A stretch of DNA of 64,000 nucleotides from Huaxiibacter chinensis. GTDB taxonomy: Bacteria > Pseudomonadota > Gammaproteobacteria > Enterobacterales > Enterobacteriaceae. A program made the position numbers and the translations under genes. Below, one piece after another: positions 47,084 through 55,510 of this stretch. Location of the stretch: positions 124,001 through 188,000 of the forward strand of contig NZ_JAJVHF010000007.1 in NCBI RefSeq assembly GCF_022171985.1. Reading direction: 5' to 3'. The notes beneath the pieces are model-generated. The model did not search any database, had not been told where the DNA came from, and was given only the letters and a program-made list of their open reading frames with translations. Position 1 is the first letter of the stretch, and every line of letters starts with the position of its first letter.

Positions 47084-48060
47084 CGGCGGACTAGCGTCGG
47101 GCTAAACAGGTGGGTAATATCCGGCAGCGGACGGTTATCGGCCAGCGCCAGCGCCAGTTCCGCAGCCTGGGTGGCCATAGTAACTATCGGATATCGGACG
47201 GTGGTCAGGCGTGGACGCACATAGCGAGACACCAGCACGTCATCGAATCCAATCAGCGAAATCTCAGCGGGCACGTCGATGCCGTTATCATTCAGCACGC
47301 CCATCGCGCCTGCGGCCATCGAGTCGTTATAACAGGCCACGGCCGTAAAGTTTTTCCCCCGGCCCAGCAGCTCCGTCATCGCCTGCTCACCGCCGCTCTC
47401 ATCGGGCTCTGCATAGGTTACCAGCCGTTCATTTGACGGCAGACCATGCTCACGCAGGGCGTCGTGATAGCCTTGTAAACGGTCTTCCGCATCTGAAATC
47501 TGGTGGTTTGAGCAGAGATAACCAATGCGCGTATGACCCTGCTGAATAAGATGCCGCGTCGCAAGCCAGGCACCGTAGCGATCGTCGAGCGCGACACAGC
47601 GTTTTTCATAACCTGGAATAATACGATTTATCAGGACCATACCCGGAATTTGCTTCATCAGATGCAGCAACTCTTCGTCCGGCAGAACCTTTGCATGCAC
47701 GACAAGCGCCGCGCAGCGATGGCGAATCAGCTGTTCGATGGCCTGGCGCTCTTTATGTTCATTATGGTAGCCGTTGCCGATCAGTAAAAAATTGCCCGTC
47801 TCGTAGGCGACATGCTCAACGGCTTTAACCATGGCACCAAAAAAAGGGTCGGAGACATCACCCACCACCAGACCTACCGTTTCGGTCGATTGCTGGGCAA
47901 GCGCCCGGGCATTGGCGTTGGGATGATAGTTCAGGGTTTCCATGGCGCTCATAACGGCCTGTCGTGATGTATCGCTGGCTTTGGGAGAATGATTTATCAC
48001 GCGTGAGACGGTCGCAACGGAGACACCCGCCATCCGTGCCACATCCTTAATTGTCGCCAT
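47044..48060 (-). CDS. galR: Galactose operon repressor GalR
   Basis: A 338-residue LacI/GalR repressor of galactose use. The headpiece MATIKDVARMAGVSVATVSR (1-20) and NANARALAQQSTETVGLVVG near 48 match GalR, as do DDRYGAWLATRHLIQQGHTR and SLIGFDDVLVSRYVRP-type segments (landmarks RYGAWLATRHL and GFDDVLVSRY). Position before omrB-omrA-aas is as in E. coli. A GalR-type operator lies 18 nt before its start. Confidence 0.95.
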   Translation of the reverse strand: MATIKDVARMAGVSVATVSRVINHSPKASDTSRQAVMSAMETLNYHPNANARALAQQSTETVGLVVGDVSDPFFGAMVKAVEHVAYETGNFLLIGNGYHNEHKERQAIEQLIRHRCAALVVHAKVLPDEELLHLMKQIPGMVLINRIIPGYEKRCVALDDRYGAWLATRHLIQQGHTRIGYLCSNHQISDAEDRLQGYHDALREHGLPSNERLVTYAEPDESGGEQAMTELLGRGKNFTAVACYNDSMAAGAMGVLNDNGIDVPAEISLIGFDDVLVSRYVRPRLTTVRYPIVTMATQAAELALALADNRPLPDITHLFSPTLVRRHSVVAPPDAVSE

Positions 48061-48077
48061 TCAGTACCTTCTTATGG

Positions 48078-48093
48078 GGGTAAGCGTTTACAC
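48078..48093 (-). promoter_or_regulatory. GalR/GalS-type operator before galR
   Basis: The minus-strand 16-mer GTGTAAACGCTTACCC matches the GalR consensus GTGKNANCGNTTNCAC at nearly all fixed positions. It fits autoregulation of galR or control by GalS. Confidence 0.65.
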
Positions 48094-48303
48094 ACCCACT
48101 AGTGTTGCGGAAAAGCGAGGTGCATTCAAGGTCTCGCCGCCGCCTGACTGCGCAAACGTGATGCAGAGCGTAAGACGTCGTGTAATCGTTACACGGCGAA
48201 GCGTGTCAGAATAATGTCTGGCGGAATCTTTAGTTACACTTTGCGGCAGGCTGTTGCGATTGTCCGCTGGTGGAAAATATGACCAGATTGCTACAGTCGT
48301 GAT

Positions 48304-48385
48304 CCCAGAGGTATTGATAGGTGAAATCAACTCCGGTTGATTAACACGATTTACACCAACCTGCGTCCATACGCAGGTTTTTTTT
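48304..48385 (+). ncRNA. omrB: Hfq-dependent small RNA OmrB
   Basis: The 82-nt sequence starts CCCAGAGGTATTGATAGGTG, the conserved 5' pairing region of OmrB, and ends with a terminator hairpin CCTGCGTCCATACGCAGG plus T-run. It represses mRNAs for outer-membrane receptors such as cirA, ompT and csgD in E. coli, under EnvZ-OmpR control. Position between galR and aas matches E. coli. Confidence 0.95.
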
Positions 48386-48500
48386 GCCTGAACATCAACC
48401 TGTAACAGCAATCGATAAAATTCACACCTGGTTGCACTTCGGCTCAATCACTTGCGTTTTCATACTGGCGAAGATGAGGTCACGAAGCCACAATCAAGAT

Positions 48501-48586
48501 CCCAGAGGTATTGATTGGTGAGAATTCCTGGTACGGATTCGTACTCATCTCTTGCACCAACCTGCGCGGATGCGCAGGTTTTTTTT
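48501..48586 (+). ncRNA. omrA: Hfq-dependent small RNA OmrA
   Basis: The 86-nt sequence starts CCCAGAGGTATTGATTGGTG, almost identical to OmrB over the seed, but its middle differs (a TGGTACGGATTCGTACTCA hairpin region), and it ends in CCTGCGCGGATGCGCAGG with a T-run. Same 5' and 3' ends with a diverged middle is the hallmark of the OmrA/OmrB pair. The 115-nt spacer upstream should hold its OmpR-dependent promoter. Confidence 0.95.
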
Positions 48587-48679
48587 CGCCTCTGTATTAG
48601 CTGTCGCCCCCTCTGCACTTCTCGTGTAATCTGCCACAATTTAGCGTAATCCATTCATTTACGGGCAAAGGGAGTTGAC

Positions 48680-50839
48680 ATGCTTTTTGGGTTCTTCCGT
48701 TTCTTATTTCGAATCCTTTTCCGCATTCGCATCACGGGCGATCTTCAGTCCCTGAACGGCGAGCGCGTTCTTATTACGCCTAACCATGTGTCTTTTATTG
48801 ATGGCATTCTGCTGGCTCTCTTTCTGCCGGGACGCCCCGTCTTTGCGGTCTACAGTTCAATTAGCCAGAAATGGTATATGCGCAAGCTCGCCCCCTTTAT
48901 TGATTTCGTTCCGCTGGATCCGACAAAGCCGATGATGATTAAACATCTGGTGCGTCTGATTGAGCAGGGCCGTCCGGTGGTGATCTTCCCTGAGGGGCGC
49001 ATTTCGGTAACGGGTTCGTTGATGAAAATCTACGATGGCGCGGGCTTTGTGGCGGCAAAATCAAAAGCGACCGTGGTTCCGCTGCGCATTGAGGGGGCTG
49101 AACTTACGCCCTTCAGTCGCCTGAAAGGGCTGGTCAAACAGCGCCTGTTCCCGCAGATTACGCTGCATATTTTACCGCCCACCACGCTGCCCATGCCCGA
49201 GGCGCCGCGCGCGCGCGACAGACGCAAGATAGCGGGCGAGATGCTGCACCAGATCATGATGGAAGCACGGATGGCGGTACGTCCGCGCGAAACGCTTTAC
49301 GACGCCCTGCTTACGGCGCAGTACCGGTACGGTGCCAATAAGCCCTGTATTGAAGATATCAACTTCACGCCTGACACCTACCGCAAGCTTTTGACCAAAA
49401 CGCTTTTTGTCGGGCGAATTCTGGAAAAGTACAGCAAGCAGGGCGAGAAAATTGGCCTGATGCTGCCGAACGCCGGGATCAGCGCGGCGGTGATTTTCGG
49501 GGCCGTGTCGCGGGGACGCATTCCGGCCATGATGAACTATACGGCGGGGGTGAAAGGGCTAACCAGCGCGATTACCGCGGCGCAAATCAAGACCGTGTTT
49601 ACCTCGCGCCAGTTCCTTGATAAAGGCAAACTTTGGCATCTGCCGGAGCAGCTTACCCAGGTCCGCTGGGTCTACCTCGAAGATCTTAAAGCCGATGTGA
49701 CGACTGCCGATAAGCTGTGGATTTTTGCTCATCTGCTCGTCCCGCGTCTGGCCCAGGTAAAACAGCAGCCCGAGGACGCCGCGATCGTGCTCTTTACCTC
49801 GGGCTCCGAAGGACACCCGAAAGGGGTGGTTCACAGCCATAAAAGTCTTCTTGCCAACGTCGAGCAGATCAAAACCATCGCGGACTTTACCGCCAAAGAT
49901 CGTTTTATGTCTGCGCTGCCGCTGTTCCACTCTTTCGGTCTGACCGTTGGGCTCTTTACCCCGTTATTCACGGGCGCAGAAGTGTTTCTTTACCCCAGCC
50001 CGCTGCACTACCGTGTGGTGCCGGAGCTGGTGTATGACCGAAACTGCACCGTTCTGTTTGGTACCTCCACTTTCCTTGGCAACTATGCGCGCTTTGCTAA
50101 TCCTTATGATTTCTTCCGCATTCGCTACGTGGTGGCGGGGGCAGAAAAACTGCAGGAGAGCACGCGCCAGATCTGGCAGGATAAATTCGGTTTACGCATT
50201 CTGGAAGGGTATGGCGTGACCGAGTGCGCCCCGGTTGTCTCCATCAACGTACCGATGGCCGCCAGGCCCGGCACGGTGGGGCGCATTCTTCCTGGAATGG
50301 ATGCGCGTCTGCTGGCCGTACCGGGGATTGAGGAAGGGGGACGCCTGCAGCTGAAAGGCCCGAATATCATGAACGGCTATCTGCGTGTCGAAAATCCGGG
50401 CGTGCTGGAAGCGCCAACGGCAGAAAATGCCCTCGGCGAAACCGAGCACGGCTGGTACGACACGGGCGATATTGTCCGGTTTGACGAGCAGGGGTATGTG
50501 CAGATTCAGGGGCGTGCGAAACGGTTTGCGAAAATAGCAGGCGAAATGATCTCCCTTGAAATGGTGGAAATGCTGGCTTCTGCGGTCTCACCGGAAAAAA
50601 TGCATGCTACGTCGGTGAAAAGCGATGCCAGTAAAGGCGAAGCGCTGGTGCTGTTTACCACCGACAGCGAACTGAAACGGGACGCCTTGCTTCAGCACGC
50701 CCGTGCGCAGGGGATCCCTGAGCTGGCCGTGCCAAGAGACATTCGCTATCTGAAGCAGTTACCGGTCCTCGGGAGCGGAAAACCCGATTTTGTCACCCTT
50801 AAAGGCATGGTCGAACAGGCGGAACAGCATAATGCATAA
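48680..50839 (+). CDS. aas: Bifunctional 2-acylglycerophosphoethanolamine acyltransferase/acyl-ACP synthetase Aas
   Basis: A 719-residue inner-membrane enzyme that reacylates lysophosphatidylethanolamine. The N-terminal PlsC-type acyltransferase has NHVSFID (His36, Asp41) and PEGRIS near 114. The C-terminal AMP-binding acyl-ACP synthetase begins near residue 220 with [19 protein letters not shown] near 370 and YDTGDIV near 592. Same length as E. coli Aas. It overlaps lplT by 8 nt. Confidence 0.96.
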   Translation: MLFGFFRFLFRILFRIRITGDLQSLNGERVLITPNHVSFIDGILLALFLPGRPVFAVYSSISQKWYMRKLAPFIDFVPLDPTKPMMIKHLVRLIEQGRPVVIFPEGRISVTGSLMKIYDGAGFVAAKSKATVVPLRIEGAELTPFSRLKGLVKQRLFPQITLHILPPTTLPMPEAPRARDRRKIAGEMLHQIMMEARMAVRPRETLYDALLTAQYRYGANKPCIEDINFTPDTYRKLLTKTLFVGRILEKYSKQGEKIGLMLPNAGISAAVIFGAVSRGRIPAMMNYTAGVKGLTSAITAAQIKTVFTSRQFLDKGKLWHLPEQLTQVRWVYLEDLKADVTTADKLWIFAHLLVPRLAQVKQQPEDAAIVLFTSGSEGHPKGVVHSHKSLLANVEQIKTIADFTAKDRFMSALPLFHSFGLTVGLFTPLFTGAEVFLYPSPLHYRVVPELVYDRNCTVLFGTSTFLGNYARFANPYDFFRIRYVVAGAEKLQESTRQIWQDKFGLRILEGYGVTECAPVVSINVPMAARPGTVGRILPGMDARLLAVPGIEEGGRLQLKGPNIMNGYLRVENPGVLEAPTAENALGETEHGWYDTGDIVRFDEQGYVQIQGRAKRFAKIAGEMISLEMVEMLASAVSPEKMHATSVKSDASKGEALVLFTTDSELKRDALLQHARAQGIPELAVPRDIRYLKQLPVLGSGKPDFVTLKGMVEQAEQHNA

Positions 50840-52025
50840 GTCAGTGCACACTAACGACTCTATCTGGTCGAGAGGGATGATGGCGGTTACCGCCGCGCAG
50901 TTCCTGTCGGCCTTTGCGGATAATGCGCTGCTGTTTGCGACGCTGGCCTTACTCAAGGCGGAGTTTTATCCGGACTGGAGTCAGCCCATACTGCAGATGG
51001 TGTTTGTGGGCGCTTACATTGTTTTCGCCCCGTTTGTCGGGCAAATCGCCGACAGCTTCCCGAAGGGACGGGTGATGATGTGCGCCAATACGCTCAAGCT
51101 GGTCGGTGCAGCCAGCATCTGTTTTGGCGTCAATCCCTTTATCGGCTACACCCTGGTAGGCATTGGCGCGGCGGCCTATTCTCCCGCCAAGTACGGCATC
51201 CTGGGCGAACTGACAACCGGCGATAAGCTGGTTAAAGCAAACGGTCTGATGGAGTCCTCGACCATCGCGGCCATCCTGACAGGCTCCGTGGCAGGCGGCG
51301 TGCTTGCTGACTGGCACGTGCTGGCCGCGCTCGGCGTCTGCGGCGTCGTCTATGCGGGGGCAGTGGCGGCAAACCTGTTTATCCCGGTGCTGCCTGTCGC
51401 CCGTCCGGGACAGTCCTGGCATGTCCGCCCCCTGACGGCCCGCTTTTTTGACGCCTGCCGCGTACTGTGGCGCAACGGTGAAACCCGCTTCTCCTTGTTG
51501 GGCACCAGCATGTTCTGGGGGGCGGGGGTTACCCTTCGCTTCTTACTGGTGCTGTGGGTGCCCGTCGCGTTGGGAATAACCGATAACGCCACGCCAACTT
51601 ATCTGAACGCGATGGTTGCCGTCGGGATTGTCGCCGGTGCCGGTATTGCGGCGAAACTGGTGACGCTCGACACCGTGGCGCGTTGCATGCCCGCTGGGAT
51701 CCTGATTGGCGTGGGGGTGCTGTTCTTTTCTCTGCAACATGCCCTGCTGCCCGCATACGCGCTGCTGATGCTGATAGGAATGCTCGGGGGATTCTTTGTC
51801 GTGCCGCTCAACGCCTTGCTGCAGGAGCGTGGCAAACAAACGGTAGGGGCAGGAAATGCGATTGCCGTACAGAATCTCGGGGAGAACATTGCCATGCTGC
51901 TGATGCTGGGCCTCTATTCGCTGGCCGTTAAGGCGGGCGCGCCTGTCGTGGGCATTGGCGTCGGGTTTGGCGCACTTTTTGCGCTGGCAATCAGTGGGTT
52001 GTGGATCTGGCAGCGTCGCCGTTAA
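50832..52025 (+). CDS. lplT: Lysophospholipid transporter LplT
   Basis: A 397-residue MFS flippase that moves lysophosphatidylethanolamine to the inner leaflet, where Aas reacylates it. Twelve hydrophobic segments, [14 protein letters not shown] near residue 27 and [19 protein letters not shown] near 122 ([14 protein letters not shown]) are typical. ATG 50832 overlaps the aas end; this gives the E. coli length. Confidence 0.95.
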   Translation: MHKSVHTNDSIWSRGMMAVTAAQFLSAFADNALLFATLALLKAEFYPDWSQPILQMVFVGAYIVFAPFVGQIADSFPKGRVMMCANTLKLVGAASICFGVNPFIGYTLVGIGAAAYSPAKYGILGELTTGDKLVKANGLMESSTIAAILTGSVAGGVLADWHVLAALGVCGVVYAGAVAANLFIPVLPVARPGQSWHVRPLTARFFDACRVLWRNGETRFSLLGTSMFWGAGVTLRFLLVLWVPVALGITDNATPTYLNAMVAVGIVAGAGIAAKLVTLDTVARCMPAGILIGVGVLFFSLQHALLPAYALLMLIGMLGGFFVVPLNALLQERGKQTVGAGNAIAVQNLGENIAMLLMLGLYSLAVKAGAPVVGIGVGFGALFALAISGLWIWQRRR

Positions 52026-52031
52026 GTTTGA

Positions 52032-52059
52032 TGCCCGGCAATGATTTCGTCGCCGGGCA
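52032..52059. terminator. Hairpin between convergent lplT and tas
   Basis: TGCCCGGC and GCCGGGCA form an 8-bp perfect stem around a 12-nt loop. There is no clear T-run, so it may be a REP-like or Rho-assisted end for both genes. Confidence 0.5.
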
Positions 52060-52070
52060 CGATTAATGAC

Positions 52071-53111
52071 CTACGGTGCCGGATAGGTATAAACCTGATG
52101 CACCGCTTCAATCTCCGCTAACACCTCTTCACTCAGCTCAAGGTGGAAGCTTTCAACGTTCGTTTTCAACTGCTCCAGAGACGTCGCCCCGAGTAAGGTA
52201 CTGGCGACAAACGGCTGGCGACGGACAAAGGCCAGCGCCATCTGCGCCGGATCCAGACCGTGATGTCTGGCGATATCCACATACGCCGCAATGGCCTTTT
52301 GTGTCTGCTCGCCGCTGTAGCGTGTAAAGCGCTCAAACAGCGTGTTACGCGCTCCCGCAGGCCTTGCACCATTCAGGTACTTGCCGGTGAGGGTTCCGAA
52401 CGCCAGACACGAATACGCCAGTAACTCTACCCCTTCAAACTGACTCACCTCGGCAAGACCGACTTCATAGCTGCGGTTCACCAGGCTGTACGGGTTTTGA
52501 ATCGTCACAATGCGGGGCAGGTCGTGTTTGTCCGCCAGATGCAGGTAACGCATCACGCCAAACGCGGTCTCATTTGAGACGCCGATGTAGCGGATCTTCC
52601 CGGCACGCTGGCATTCCGTTAGCGCTTCCAGGGTTTCCAGCAGCGATACCGCTGGCGCCGTGTCGCTCCAGGTGTAACCCAGTTTGCCAAAACAGTTGGT
52701 TGGGCGCTGCGGCCAGTGAACCTGATATAAATCGAGATAATCGGTTTGCAGTCGCTTCAGGCTGGCATCCAGCGCCTCGCGAATATTTTTGCGATCAAGG
52801 ATCTGGTTCTGACGAATGCCCGTGTCGTTATTGCGCGACGGGCCGCTCACCTTAGAGGCAAGAACCAGTTTTTCACGGTTACCGTGCTTCGCCAGCCAGT
52901 TGCCGACAAAGGTTTCCGTTAACCCCTGCGTTTCCGGGCGCGGCGGCACGGGGTACATTTCCGCGACATCAATCAGGTTAATTCCCTGGCTGACGGCGTA
53001 ATCAAGTTGAGCATGGGCATCGGCTTCGCTGTTTTGTTCACCAAATGTCATCGTGCCCAACCCCAGTTGGCTTATCTCCAGAGAGCTGTGGGGGATACGG
53101 TGATAATGCAT
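52071..53111 (-). CDS. tas: Aldo-keto reductase Tas
   Basis: A 346-residue NADP(H)-dependent aldo-keto reductase. The TIM-barrel opening LGLGTMTFGEQNSEADAHAQ near residue 17, catalytic Asp-Tyr region IDVAEMYPVPP near 47, VLASKVSG (Lys) and the QVHWPQRP segment are present. E. coli Tas was found as a suppressor of tyrosine auxotrophy; its natural substrate is unclear. The length matches exactly. Confidence 0.95.
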   Translation of the reverse strand: MHYHRIPHSSLEISQLGLGTMTFGEQNSEADAHAQLDYAVSQGINLIDVAEMYPVPPRPETQGLTETFVGNWLAKHGNREKLVLASKVSGPSRNNDTGIRQNQILDRKNIREALDASLKRLQTDYLDLYQVHWPQRPTNCFGKLGYTWSDTAPAVSLLETLEALTECQRAGKIRYIGVSNETAFGVMRYLHLADKHDLPRIVTIQNPYSLVNRSYEVGLAEVSQFEGVELLAYSCLAFGTLTGKYLNGARPAGARNTLFERFTRYSGEQTQKAIAAYVDIARHHGLDPAQMALAFVRRQPFVASTLLGATSLEQLKTNVESFHLELSEEVLAEIEAVHQVYTYPAP

Positions 53112-53245
53112 AGCCGGCTTCCTTTACTGTAGGCGTCAGGAACTCCCCGACGAAGGAATATAAACATGGCAGAGGGGAAGCAAAAGGGGAAGGGAAAAAA
53201 CAAAAAGGCCAGTAACCCACTGACCTTTATCTGTTCGTCATCGGA

Positions 53246-53464
53246 TTAACGTTCGATGATTTGCGAAACATCATCGCGGTTAATCTGCATATTGTTACCC
53301 TGCTGATCGCGGTAGCTTACCAGACCGGTATCATCATCAACCTGAGGCTTACCGTCGGTCAAAATCATTCGTCCATCTTTGGTAGCCATCACGTAATCGC
53401 TACTGCAACCCGAAACAGCGCATGCCAAACCCACTGCCGAGATCAACACTGCCCATTTTTTCAT
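53246..53464 (-). CDS. ygdR: Small lipoprotein YgdR (YgdI/YgdR family)
   Basis: A 72-residue predicted lipoprotein. Signal peptide [13 protein letters not shown] ends at lipobox VSGC (Cys20), and the mature part is one SH3-like YgdI/YgdR domain ([18 protein letters not shown]). ATG 53464 gives the E. coli length; a ten-codon upstream extension is rejected. Function is unknown. Confidence 0.93.
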   Translation of the reverse strand: MKKWAVLISAVGLACAVSGCSSDYVMATKDGRMILTDGKPQVDDDTGLVSYRDQQGNNMQINRDDVSQIIER

Positions 53465-53601
53465 CATTATCATCCTCATCTGGCTCGTATCCAATCATAG
53501 TGTAGTAATACCCTGATAATTCGACAGGTGAAAGCGGTAAAATCTTAAAAGCTACGTGAAAATGTTTGATTCGTCGCAAAACCATGACAAAACGTCTGTT
53601 T

Positions 53602-54285
53602 TCAGAAAAAATGCCGCGCCAGCAGCGCACCGGTAAAATTCTTCTTAAGGTAAAAGCCCCGTGGCAGGGTGAGGATAGGTTCGCCGTGCGTTCCAATTGC
53701 TTCAGTGAGCGCTTTACTGTTCGCCGCCTTGGGACGAAGCTGTAACACTTCGCCATGGCGGGCGGTAATGCGCTCTACCTGACCCAGCACGATCATATCC
53801 ATTAACTCTTCCCAGTCCTGGCGTAACTGATGCTCTTCTTCTTCGCTGGGGCTCCATAAAAGCGGGGCGCCGACCCGACGTTCAGCCAGCGGGATAAGCC
53901 GTTCGCCTTCGACGGGGACCCACAGCACGCGTTTCAGCTTATGTCTTACGTGACTGTATTCCCAGGTCACGCCCGTATTGCCCGTGAGCGGGGCAACGCA
54001 GACAAAGGTGGTTTCAAGCGGCTTCCCCTGGCTATTAATAGGGATCGTTTTTAGCTCAACGCCCAGGGCGGCGAAATCCTGCTCCGGTTTGCTCCCCGCG
54101 CTGGCGCCCAGCCAGGTTTCCAGCAAGATGCCAGTCCAGCCCTTATCACGCTTAAGATCTTTCGGTATGGGCAAGCCTGCCTGCACCGCAAGTTCGCCCA
54201 GCGTATAGCCCGCGACGCGCTGCGCCTGGTGTAATAACTCTGCTTCGCTCGTGGGCGGCGATGATAATGGTCTTAGCGGGAGCAT
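53602..54285 (-). CDS. mutH: DNA mismatch repair endonuclease MutH
   Basis: A 227-residue endonuclease that nicks the unmethylated strand at hemimethylated GATC sites after MutL activation. The catalytic D-E-x-K is in [14 protein letters not shown] (Asp70, Glu77, Lys79). Length is close to E. coli MutH (229). In E. coli ygdQ follows on the way to ygdR; here only 137 nt separate the two and no ygdQ is present. Confidence 0.96.
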   Translation of the reverse strand: MLPLRPLSSPPTSEAELLHQAQRVAGYTLGELAVQAGLPIPKDLKRDKGWTGILLETWLGASAGSKPEQDFAALGVELKTIPINSQGKPLETTFVCVAPLTGNTGVTWEYSHVRHKLKRVLWVPVEGERLIPLAERRVGAPLLWSPSEEEEHQLRQDWEELMDMIVLGQVERITARHGEVLQLRPKAANSKALTEAIGTHGEPILTLPRGFYLKKNFTGALLARHFF

Positions 54286-54319
54286 GTTATAAACCCTTGG
54301 TTAAAAAATGAACTGCATT

Positions 54320-54800
54320 AGTCTCTGTTGTGGATAGAGTTTATCTTTTCTAGTCGGTATATCACAGGCCTATGATTCATCTGCTTTTTTTCGATTTTTC
54401 GTGGCGTCAGATTTTGTTCCGGAAAAGGTTGTCCCATTCTGGTCACTGGCAATGAACAGGATCTTACACCATGTTATCCACAGAAAAGTGGGATAACTGA
54501 GAATAACCCCGACTACTGGTTCCATTTACAGCCTTGACGTGCGATGAAAATCCAATTTTCACACAAATTGTGACTAACTTATTGGCACAATCTGTGGATA
54601 AAACCGACGCTGTTCGATCTTTCATCAGTAGAAAGATCTCCTGTGTGACGATCGTCACGTTATGCACCGATGTTGATTCAAAATGACATGTAACTTAATG
54701 ATAAAAATGAGATAAATGCGTTGCGCAATTTCTCGGAGATTTCCGAGGCTTCAGGTTGTCCATCGGTAATTCCATACTTCTTCACAAGTATATCCACAGA
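54320..54800. other. DARS2-like DnaA-reactivating locus between mutH and rppH
   Basis: The mutH-rppH intergenic region is 682 nt, AT-rich and without genes. It carries perfect DnaA boxes TTATCCACA at 54474-54482 and TGTGGATAA at 54593-54601 (opposite orientation), plus one-mismatch boxes at 54329-54337 (TGTGGATAG) and 54790-54798 (ATATCCACA). E. coli DARS2, which promotes ADP-to-ATP exchange on DnaA, is at this same mutH-rppH place. IHF and Fis sites needed for full activity were not pinpointed. The right end also contains the rppH promoter. Confidence 0.8.
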
Positions 54801-54967
54801 AAAAGTGAATAAAATGGCCTCCGGGCGTGCTCATCTGTTTATAACTTGAGTGAAAATTGTGAGTTATTCAAATGTTATTCCGTTGCAGGCCTGTAAGAGA
54901 GTGGTTTACCGCCTCACTGGAGTGTGAAACAATCGTTTGTATATCAGGTTTAGTTTGAGGTAGTCCG

Positions 54968-55498
54968 GTGATTGATGACGATGGCTACCGCCCGAATGTA
55001 GGTATCGTAATTTGTAATCGTCAGGGCCAGGTTATGTGGGCAAGACGGTATGGTCAGCACTCCTGGCAATTTCCACAAGGTGGAATCAACCCAGGAGAGT
55101 CCCCAGAACAAGCGATGTATCGGGAGCTGTTCGAAGAAGTCGGCTTAAGCCGAAAAGATGTTCGCATCCTGGCTTCGACCCGCAACTGGTTGCGTTACAA
55201 GTTACCGAAACGTTTGGTGCGTTGGGACACAAAGCCGGTTTGTATCGGCCAGAAACAAAGATGGTTTCTTTTGCAATTGGTAAGCAACGATTCAGAAATC
55301 AATATGCAAACCTGCAGCACGCCAGAGTTCGACGGCTGGCGCTGGGTGAGCTACTGGTATCCGGTTCGTCAGGTCGTCTCATTTAAGCGCGACGTTTACC
55401 GTAGGGTGATGAAAGAGTTTGCAAGTGTGGTTATGGCGCTTCAGGAAACCGCTCCTAAGCCGCAAAGCGCACCTGCCTGGCGACGTAAAAGAGGTTAA
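54968..55498 (+). CDS. rppH: RNA 5'-pyrophosphohydrolase RppH
   Basis: A 176-residue Nudix hydrolase that removes 5' phosphates from mRNA and starts RNase E-dependent decay. The Nudix box [22 protein letters not shown] is at residues 38-59 (landmarks GGINPGES and RELFEEVG). GTG start at 54968 behind GAGG gives the E. coli length. ptsP follows after 12 nt. Confidence 0.96.
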   Translation: MIDDDGYRPNVGIVICNRQGQVMWARRYGQHSWQFPQGGINPGESPEQAMYRELFEEVGLSRKDVRILASTRNWLRYKLPKRLVRWDTKPVCIGQKQRWFLLQLVSNDSEINMQTCSTPEFDGWRWVSYWYPVRQVVSFKRDVYRRVMKEFASVVMALQETAPKPQSAPAWRRKRG

Positions 55499-55510
55499 GC
55501 TACGCAAATC

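Noticed and set aside
47044..48060. Reading the LacI-type gene at 41666 as galR
   Set aside because: The gene at 47044-48060 matches GalR throughout and has the omrB-omrA-aas context; the one at 41666 is a different regulator.
54464..54667. A 67-codon frame in the mutH-rppH gap
   Set aside because: It covers DnaA boxes and shows no protein features; the regulatory explanation is stronger.
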